Below, one piece after another: positions 5,690 through 11,135 of a stretch of 14,468 bases of DNA. Origin of the DNA: Aminicenans sp964648465 (GTDB lineage Bacteria; Acidobacteriota; Aminicenantia; Aminicenantales; Aminicenantaceae); assembly GCA_964648465.1 (NCBI GenBank), contig CAZYMU010000047.1, positions 1 to 14,468 of the forward strand, written 5' to 3'. Made by a program: the position numbers and the translations under genes. Within the stretch, counting starts at the first letter, position 1, and each line of letters begins with the position of its first letter. The notes beneath the pieces are model-generated. The model had not been told where the DNA came from and made no database searches. It was given only the letters and a program-made list of their open reading frames with translations.

Positions 5690-7066
5690 TTAATAATTAA
5701 ACAGTAAAATATCTCTTCTTTCTCTCGATATCTCTTCTAATTCTTTTGTAAATCCAGATTTTGAAAAGAATCCATAATATTTTATTACTGCATCAGGAAA
5801 TTTTTCTGCCTTTTTTCTAAGGTCATCCAGTATGTTTAATCCAATTTTTTTTGCTGTCCATTTGCATTCACAAAATAAAAAAGAGCCTTTATCATCAAAA
5901 GCAACAATATCAATTTCATGATTTCTATCCCACCATCGTCCGATACTTTTTGCTTTGAAAGGAAGTTTATTTACAATATTCAAACTCTTAAGTTTCTGAA
6001 TACATATATCTTCAAAAATAAATCCTACAAAATTATCAAAATCTGGTTTTATTTTTTCTTTCCAGACAAAATCAATATCGCCTTCTTCTAAATAACTCAT
6101 ATTAGGGAAAATATACCTGAACCAGAACCTGAAAAATGGATCAGTGAGTAAATAAATGCCTTTCCTGGATTTGTGAGGCTTATCTTCAGTTATAGGGACT
6201 TCCCTTTTTATTATATGAAGCTCGCGAAGTACTGATAAATATTTGTTGACCTTGTAACGTTCTTTAAGACCTGTTTCTTGGACTATATCATTCAATCGTG
6301 TCTTTCCATAAGCAATTGCCTTTAATATTGAAAAATAGACAGATGGTTCTCTTAGCTCTTCTATAAGTAAAAATCGAGGTTCAATATAAAGAAATGCATT
6401 TTTGTTCATAATCTCTTCTTTAATATTTTGCTCTATAGTCTTTCTGCTGCTAAATCGCTGAAGATAAGCAGGGGATCCTCCTACTACAGCATAGCTGTAA
6501 ACAAGTTCGTGCATAGAATAACCAGGAAAAAATTCATTAATATCTTTAAAATTTAAAGGCTTCAAAATAATTTGTCCGCTTCGCCTTCCATATAAAGGGC
6601 TTTTACTTCCCAAAACCTCTCTTTCCATAAAACTCATATATGAACCGCATAAAATAAGAAAGATACTGCTTGTTTTTTCATTCTCATCCCATATTTTTTG
6701 TATTATTGAAGGGAGTGCATTATTGGATATACAAAGATAGGGAAATTCATCGATTATGACGAGGGGGATAGTTTTGGAAAGATGATCGAAAACGTATCTA
6801 AAAAGAGCTTCCCATGAGTTGAAAGGTTGATTCTGAAGAAATGAGTCTCTTGTCAGTTGATAGATTTTTTCAGTAAATTGTCTTAATTGTTCTTGTTCAG
6901 AAGAAAGGTCAGATGAAAAAAACAGATGTTTTTTATCCTTAGAAAATTGTCTTAATAGTTCTGTTTTCCCGATTCTCCGTCTACCGTATAAAATTAATAG
7001 ACGAGATCTTTTGATTTTATTTAAGCTTTCTAAATAATTAAGTTCAGCAGTTCTATTAATAAACAT
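5690..7066 (-). CDS. Archaeal-type AAA ATPase with nuclease-like (DUF234) C-terminus
   Basis: This 458-residue protein is of the PF01637 ATPase plus DUF234 architecture. It opens with the family signature F-I-N-R-T-A-E-L and has Walker A G-R-R-R-I-G-K-T at 28-35, Walker B L-V-I-I-D-E at 102-107, and the L-I-L-C-G-S-Y block. A winged helix follows (TGLKERYKVNKYLSVL ... YLLTDPFFRFWF). The C-terminus has E384-I-D386 followed by E400-C-K402, the spacing of a PD-(D/E)XK nuclease fold. Such genes are scattered in archaea and thermophilic or anaerobic bacteria, often as single mobile genes, and their function is poorly known. GAGG precedes the ATG. The gene sits alone between the MNT gene and MazF with its own palindrome upstream. 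Confidence 0.85.
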   Translation of the reverse strand: MFINRTAELNYLESLNKIKRSRLLILYGRRRIGKTELLRQFSKDKKHLFFSSDLSSEQEQLRQFTEKIYQLTRDSFLQNQPFNSWEALFRYVFDHLSKTIPLVIIDEFPYLCISNNALPSIIQKIWDENEKTSSIFLILCGSYMSFMEREVLGSKSPLYGRRSGQIILKPLNFKDINEFFPGYSMHELVYSYAVVGGSPAYLQRFSSRKTIEQNIKEEIMNKNAFLYIEPRFLLIEELREPSVYFSILKAIAYGKTRLNDIVQETGLKERYKVNKYLSVLRELHIIKREVPITEDKPHKSRKGIYLLTDPFFRFWFRYIFPNMSYLEEGDIDFVWKEKIKPDFDNFVGFIFEDICIQKLKSLNIVNKLPFKAKSIGRWWDRNHEIDIVAFDDKGSFLFCECKWTAKKIGLNILDDLRKKAEKFPDAVIKYYGFFSKSGFTKELEEISRERRDILLFNY

Positions 7067-7079
7067 AGCAACCTCATAT

Positions 7080-7116
7080 TTGTATACTTTAAAGTAGTGT
7101 ACTATAAAGTATACAA
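7080..7116. promoter_or_regulatory. Nested palindrome at the 5' end of the ATPase gene
   Basis: TTGTATACTTTA (7080-7091) and TAAAGTATACAA (7105-7116) form a perfect 12-bp inverted repeat with a 13-nt spacer. Inside it, TACTTTAAAGTA (7085-7096) is itself a perfect palindrome and TAGT-GT-ACTA (7095-7104) is another. The cluster starts 14 nt upstream of the ATPase ATG, where a promoter and operator would be. No clear -35/-10 pair could be fixed because TATACT and TATAGT both occur in it. Confidence 0.65.
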
Positions 7117-7127
7117 AAAAGAAAGAA

Positions 7128-7145
7128 GAAAAAGGGGACAGATTT
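7128..7145 (+). repeat. Right copy of the 18-nt GGGGACAG direct repeat
   Basis: GAAAAAGGGGACAGATTT is identical to 4019-4036 and in the same orientation. It lies between the ATPase operator and the end of the MazF gene. The two copies enclose the ATPase remnant, recombinase remnant, HEPN-MNT and intact ATPase, but leave the MazF pair outside. Confidence 0.65.
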
Positions 7146-7158
7146 ATTTTTCAGGATA

Positions 7159-7512
7159 TTAGTTTAAATCCAAACTAATTTTCAAGGCTTTGTCCACTTT
7201 TTTCATCATCGAAATATCCAAACGGCCAAATCTTTTTACTATTCTCTTCTTATCGATTGTTCTTATTTGATCACATTGAATGATGCTCGGATAATTTAAT
7301 CCCCCCTCTCCCTTATCAATCCAAACATCTGTAGGATATTGCTTATCAATTTCCTTTTGACTTGTTATAACCGCGATGATTGTCAGAGGAGAAAATTTAT
7401 TTCCTGTATCATTTTGAATTACTAAACAAGGTCTTGTCTTTTTCTTTTCAGCTCCCTTTGCAGGGTCCAAAGTGACTAAAACTATTTCTCCCCTCTTTAA
7501 TTCGTCACTCAC
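7159..7512 (-). CDS. mazF: MazF/PemK-family endoribonuclease toxin
   Basis: This 117-residue protein has the MazF fold markers in order: R-G-E-I-V-L-V at the start, the K-K-K-T-R-P-C-L-V-I block with Arg27, and A-V-I-T-S with Thr50 (the usual Arg and Thr of the active site), then Q-C-D-Q-I-R-T-I and the closing RFGRLD-x8-VDKAL helix. MazF toxins cut single-stranded mRNA at short sequences. The GTG start shares one base with the TAG stop of the upstream antitoxin gene (TAGTG), a coupling typical of toxin-antitoxin pairs. The length is normal and all key residues are present, so it should be active unless neutralised. Confidence 0.92.
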   Translation of the reverse strand: MSDELKRGEIVLVTLDPAKGAEKKKTRPCLVIQNDTGNKFSPLTIIAVITSQKEIDKQYPTDVWIDKGEGGLNYPSIIQCDQIRTIDKKRIVKRFGRLDISMMKKVDKALKISLDLN

Positions 7513-7760
7513 TAAAGATTTTCTCCGTTTACATGTTTAAAATCTTCGCATATTTTGAGGTTCAATTTAGCCTTTGCTCTATACCCCTCTTCAAGTTCCT
7601 TCTCGAGTTTTGCCTTTTTGATATGACTAACATATTCTTCTGAGGCTTCACGAATAAATTTGCTAAAATCAATTTTTAATTCTTTCGTCATATAGTTTAT
7701 TTCTGCCACTAATTCAATAGGAAAGTTAATGTTTTTTCTTACTGTTTTTACATCACTCAC
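7512..7760 (-). CDS. Ribbon-helix-helix antitoxin of the MazF pair
   Basis: The frame is open back to an ATG at 7805, but the GTG at 7758-7760 is the better start: GGAGG (7770-7766) lies 5 nt before it, while the upstream ATG has no ribosome site and falls at the predicted transcription start. The resulting 82-residue protein opens with M-S-D-V-K-T-V-R-K-N-I-N-F-P, a strand of the type that contacts DNA in ribbon-helix-helix repressors. Helices follow (ELVAEINYMTKEL, DFSKFIREASEEYV), then a charged helical tail (KKAKLEKELEEGYRAKAKL) suited to wrapping the toxin. It probably neutralises MazF and represses the operon. The family is inferred from pattern, not a close match. Confidence 0.78.
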   Translation of the reverse strand: MSDVKTVRKNINFPIELVAEINYMTKELKIDFSKFIREASEEYVSHIKKAKLEKELEEGYRAKAKLNLKICEDFKHVNGENL

Positions 7761-7807
7761 CGTTACCTCCGCCACACGCATAATTCGCATGTCTAATCTA
7801 TACATCT

Positions 7808-7838
7808 ATAATATGCACATAATAATATACCCTGTCAA
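7808..7838 (-). promoter_or_regulatory. Predicted promoter of the antitoxin-MazF operon
   Basis: On the minus strand a perfect TTGACA (7838-7833) is followed after 19 nt by TATTAT (7813-7808). The spacer is longer than the ideal 17 nt. A start of transcription near 7801 leaves a leader of about 40 nt before the GTG at 7760, which supports that start over the ATG at 7805. Confidence 0.45.
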
Positions 7839-7851
7839 GTCTTTTTTTTTA

Positions 7852-7878
7852 TGAATAATTCAGGATATGTGCTATAAT
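7852..7878 (+). promoter_or_regulatory. Extended -10 promoter of the acyltransferase gene with upstream motif
   Basis: TGC-TATAAT (7870-7878) is an extended -10 box with a perfect hexamer and no good -35. The motif TGAATAATTCAGGATA (7852-7867) directly upstream recurs with one change before gmhA. Transcription should begin near 7885, only about 8 nt before the ATG, so the message may be nearly leaderless, in keeping with the lack of a ribosome site. Confidence 0.6.
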
Positions 7879-7892
7879 CCTAGAACATTAAA

Positions 7893-8591
7893 ATGAGGAC
7901 AATTGTTCTTCTTTTTGTTTATGTCGTAATAATCATTCTTGTAATTCCCGTTTTAATTATCCTCTATATTTTGAGATTGAAACTACCTGTCTTCTGGATA
8001 ACCAAGGGAGTCCTCAAGTTCGGGCAGAAGATACTGGGTATTCGTCTTGAAGTCTCTGGCCTCGAGAATATAGACAAGAAAAAATCCTACATTTTCATGC
8101 CCAACCATCTTAGTATTCTGGACGGGCCCCTTATGGTGATGCTTATTCCACAACCAGTAAGGGTCATCCTGAAGAGGGGAGTTTTCAGGATCCCTGTTAT
8201 TGGTCAAGTCATGAGGCACGTAAATTTCGTAAGCGTGGACCGCAGAGGTAAAAGAGGAGGCAGAGAAAGCATAGAAAAAGCATCAACGCTTATGAAGGAA
8301 AAAGGATATTCATTCCTCATTTTTCCTGAAGGGACACGGAGTTATGATGGCAGGCTTCAGCGTTTAAGACGAGGAGGCTTCTACCTTGCTCTAAACAGCC
8401 AGGTTCCCATCGTCCCTATAACGATAAAGGGGACATACGAAATCATGCCAAAGGGGAGCTTTTTTATAAAAAAAGGAAATATCAGAGTCACTTTCTATCC
8501 TCCTGTTTCTGTTCGAGGAATGGACCGGGATTCAATCCCAGTTCTTCTAAGCAAGATTCAAAGCACAATCCTTTCAGGTCTAAATGAATAA
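7893..8591 (+). CDS. plsC: 1-acyl-sn-glycerol-3-phosphate acyltransferase (PlsC family)
   Basis: This 232-residue membrane enzyme should add the second acyl chain to lysophosphatidic acid in phospholipid synthesis. Residues about 4-28 form a hydrophobic N-terminal anchor. The catalytic N-H-x4-D motif is N71-H72-L-S-I-L-D77. The substrate-binding block F-P-E-G-T-R is at 144-149, and the VPIVPITIKGTYEIMPKG region is typical of the fourth motif. No Shine-Dalgarno sequence is visible before the ATG, and the predicted leader is very short. It is divergent from the antitoxin operon and followed by gmhA with its own promoter. An acyltransferase acting on another lipid is possible, but PlsC is the best call. 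Confidence 0.88.
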   Translation: MRTIVLLFVYVVIIILVIPVLIILYILRLKLPVFWITKGVLKFGQKILGIRLEVSGLENIDKKKSYIFMPNHLSILDGPLMVMLIPQPVRVILKRGVFRIPVIGQVMRHVNFVSVDRRGKRGGRESIEKASTLMKEKGYSFLIFPEGTRSYDGRLQRLRRGGFYLALNSQVPIVPITIKGTYEIMPKGSFFIKKGNIRVTFYPPVSVRGMDRDSIPVLLSKIQSTILSGLNE

Positions 8592-8659
8592 AATTATTTC
8601 ATAGAAGCAGCTGACCTGATCCAGCAGAATATACGAGATAAAAAAACTTGGGGAATTCC

Positions 8660-8703
8660 TGAATAATTCTGGATAGTAAATGATAATGGTAAAATGCTAT
8701 AAT
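8660..8703 (+). promoter_or_regulatory. Extended -10 promoter of gmhA with shared upstream motif
   Basis: TGC-TATAAT (8695-8703) is an extended -10 box. TGAATAATTCTGGATA (8660-8675) matches the motif before the acyltransferase gene at 15 of 16 positions, although here it lies 19 nt from the TGC rather than 2 nt. The gmhA ribosome site AGGAG follows at 8711-8715. Confidence 0.6.
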
Positions 8704-8720
8704 CGAAGAAAGGAGAAAAC

Positions 8721-9281
8721 GTGAACTGTCAAAACATAATCAAAAACCTGTCATATATAATGGAGGAATTTTCTAAAAATAAGGGCTGTCTTTTTCAAAG
8801 CCTGGCCGACAGAATGTGTGAAAGCTTGAAAGCAGGCCGCAAGATTCTTGTTTTTGGAAACGGTGGGAGCGCAGCCCAGGCACAGCATTTTTGTGCAGAA
8901 CTTGTAAACAAGTTTTTAATAGACAGGCCTGCTATTTGCGCAATCTCATTGACAACAGATACGTCTGCCCTGACTTCTATTGCCAATGACTCATCTTTCG
9001 ATTATGTATTCAGCCGCCAAATAGAAGCGCTTGGAACTAAAGGCGATATTGCTGTGGGCCTTTCAACAAGCGGCAATTCTCCAAACGTGATCGCAGCCAT
9101 TAAAACAGCCAAAAAGAGAGGATTGCTAACCGCTGCTTTTACGGGAGAGGGAGGAGGTAAACTTGCCTCTCTTCCTGATTTCCTTATTGATGTGCTTTCA
9201 GAGGAAACCCCACGGATTCAGGAAATACATCTAATTCTGCTTCATCTCTTAGCCCAGAAAATAGAAGAAGAATTGAGTTAA
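8721..9281 (+). CDS. gmhA: Sedoheptulose-7-phosphate isomerase GmhA
   Basis: This 186-residue SIS-domain enzyme converts sedoheptulose 7-phosphate to D-glycero-D-manno-heptose 7-phosphate, the first step to ADP-heptose for the LPS inner core. Family marks are G-N-G-G-S-A-A-Q-A-Q-H-F (46-57), L-T-T-D-T-S-A-L-T-S-I-A-N-D, and the phosphate-binding S-T-S-G-N-S-P-N. Zinc and catalytic residues align with E. coli GmhA: His56, Glu60, Gln167 and His175 (Q and H eight apart, as in E. coli). The start is GTG with a good AGGAG 5 nt upstream. The gene ends interlocked with the convergent PEPCK-like gene. It supports a Gram-negative envelope with heptose in its LPS. Confidence 0.93.
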   Translation: MNCQNIIKNLSYIMEEFSKNKGCLFQSLADRMCESLKAGRKILVFGNGGSAAQAQHFCAELVNKFLIDRPAICAISLTTDTSALTSIANDSSFDYVFSRQIEALGTKGDIAVGLSTSGNSPNVIAAIKTAKKRGLLTAAFTGEGGGKLASLPDFLIDVLSEETPRIQEIHLILLHLLAQKIEEELS

Positions 9282-11107
9282 CGGCTACGCCAGAATCCGG
9301 CACGACGCGGTCGTGATTTGGATTCCCTGTAAGAGAATATTTCCTCCCCTTTAGAACCCATTTCGGGCACAGAAATACTCGTTTTTCTTGCGCTTTTATC
9401 TATACGGAAGGAACGTTTTGCAGCATAGAGAACTTCGTTCCGAAGTCCTTCCTCTGATATTTCTTCTGTAAATTTTTTTCTTCCTTCGACAAGGTCCTTG
9501 ATATAAGTCTGGATTTGTTCTTCAGAATAGAATTTATGGACATTCCATTCCTCAAGGCTCTTTCCTTCGGCAAGCTTGATTTCCTTTGTTCCGAGTTTTC
9601 CTTTTTCATAGGAGTTAGTTCCGCGCAGATCGCCTCTTTGAATTTGGGACATGAGGCTGATCGGAACACGGGCAACTTTACGGACAAGCCTCTTTTTCGT
9701 TTTCCCGTTCTCCTCAGAAGTCTCAATGATCTCTCCCATTCCTCCTGTGTTGTACTGCATAAATCTGACTTTTCCCGGATAATTGCTGGCAAGAGTCATT
9801 ATGATATCGTAGAAACGGTTGACTTTTCTAGCCATGGAACCGACTATGAAAGGATCTGTCCCAACGATGCGCACGGATTCTCCAGCCTTGAGAGGCTGAC
9901 TGGCAAAGCTGTGGGTGCTTTCCCCCCAGAGGTATGCAAGAACTGCCTGTTCAGGAGTTAGTTCCTGGGCAAAGTTCATTATGGTGTTCCTCCGTGTGAT
10001 AAAGGCAAATACAATCCCATCCAGTTCTTCCAGCGGCGGGAGGTTTATGGTTTTAGAGAAGATGCCTACCGTCTTGCCTTTTATATTGACTTTGAGTTTG
10101 TTCCGCTGAAGAACGGCTCTTCCATTTGCCGTTAGGCTTTCATCCAGAAAATCTACATCTCCGTTGGATTTGATCATGACGTTCTCAAAGAGAGCGGTTT
10201 TATCGATTAAGGCATTATACATCGCTTCCTGATATTCTTGTTCAACATCTGTTTTCACAAAGAAATTGTTTTCTGATCCAAAGGCTGAACCATCTTTTCT
10301 CAAAAAGCATATATCATCTTGAGTTACTAACGTTTTTTCTCCCTTTCCATAATCGAGTCCCAGTTGGTGGCAGGACCAGGTGGATTTTCCTGTCGCTGTC
10401 AATCCGAAAAGAAAAACACCATAGGTTTTGAGTTTATTGTTGACATCTCTGACCGTAACAATCTTAGTTCCTGAATGAAGACCTATCATCCCCTGCTCAT
10501 CGGCCATCCACATTGCCTGGCGGAGAAATCCTTTTTTATCCTCTCCTAAGTAGTCTGTTCCGAGAGCGACATTGATATTATATTCCGGTATAGCAAGTAT
10601 TTGCTGACGGAGTGGGTGCTCTTCGGGAATGTGGATCATTGCAAATTCTGGACCGGGCCGTTTTCCAGGCTTAAACATGGTTGTTCCCCACATGAGCCCG
10701 ATCCGGCGGTTAATGAGGTCTGCATCAGAAACATAGAGATTACACATAGGGTTGAATGAGTCATTTTCTCCCATCTGCCGCCTTATATGATAGAAAGGAA
10801 GTGTACGAAGCAGGTGGAGAACTTTATCCAGTTCTTCTGGAGCATTAGCAATTATGGATTTGTGAACTGGAGTCGGCCGCGGAAGCCTTACTGCTTCCCT
10901 GCCGAGGTAGACTGTTTTAGGAGCAATCCGGCTTGATATGGCTGATCTCCAGCCATAAGACCCGTATTTTGTTCTAATCCCTGTTTCTCTTGCCCGAGGT
11001 TCAAGCCATTTTAAATCTACTGTTTTTATATTAGGGCCTTTTAAAACTCTCTGAAGTTCCTCTGAAAACTTTTTATATGCTTCCTGGTTATAAATGCTTT
11101 TGTCCAT
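9278..11107 (-). CDS. Divergent ATP-type phosphoenolpyruvate carboxykinase-like protein
   Basis: This 609-residue protein is related to ATP-dependent PEPCK (oxaloacetate + ATP to PEP + CO2 + ADP) but longer than the usual 530-540. Catalytic positions line up with E. coli PckA: Y186-L-G-E-D-K191-K192 (Y207, K212, K213), His211 (H232; the same 19-residue gap from the second Lys), P-loop G-L-T-A-T-G-K-S-T at 235-243 with Lys241, Asp264-Asp265 (D268-D269) and Arg330 in S-L-T-A-N-G-R (R333). Arg60 may match R65. Differences are L-T-A-T-G in place of L-S-G-T-G and an extended, basic C-terminus (SRPRRAGFWRSR). It follows the aminotransferase-PEPCK fusion by 28 nt with only a weak ribosome site. PEPCK activity is plausible; another kinase or decarboxylase role on a related substrate is possible. 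Confidence 0.82.
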   Translation of the reverse strand: MDKSIYNQEAYKKFSEELQRVLKGPNIKTVDLKWLEPRARETGIRTKYGSYGWRSAISSRIAPKTVYLGREAVRLPRPTPVHKSIIANAPEELDKVLHLLRTLPFYHIRRQMGENDSFNPMCNLYVSDADLINRRIGLMWGTTMFKPGKRPGPEFAMIHIPEEHPLRQQILAIPEYNINVALGTDYLGEDKKGFLRQAMWMADEQGMIGLHSGTKIVTVRDVNNKLKTYGVFLFGLTATGKSTWSCHQLGLDYGKGEKTLVTQDDICFLRKDGSAFGSENNFFVKTDVEQEYQEAMYNALIDKTALFENVMIKSNGDVDFLDESLTANGRAVLQRNKLKVNIKGKTVGIFSKTINLPPLEELDGIVFAFITRRNTIMNFAQELTPEQAVLAYLWGESTHSFASQPLKAGESVRIVGTDPFIVGSMARKVNRFYDIIMTLASNYPGKVRFMQYNTGGMGEIIETSEENGKTKKRLVRKVARVPISLMSQIQRGDLRGTNSYEKGKLGTKEIKLAEGKSLEEWNVHKFYSEEQIQTYIKDLVEGRKKFTEEISEEGLRNEVLYAAKRSFRIDKSARKTSISVPEMGSKGEEIFSYRESKSRPRRAGFWRSR

Positions 11108-11135
11108 TTCAATATGCCATTAATAGGATTTAACC

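Noticed and set aside
8425..8434. AAAGGGGACA inside the acyltransferase gene, resembling the island repeats.
   Set aside because: It encodes part of the conserved I-K-G-T-Y block, and the match to the 18-nt repeat is only about 10 nt.
9515..9961. A 148-codon plus-strand frame opposite the PEPCK-like gene.
   Set aside because: The minus-strand frame has clear PEPCK motifs. This one shows no motif and no ribosome site and is an antisense shadow.
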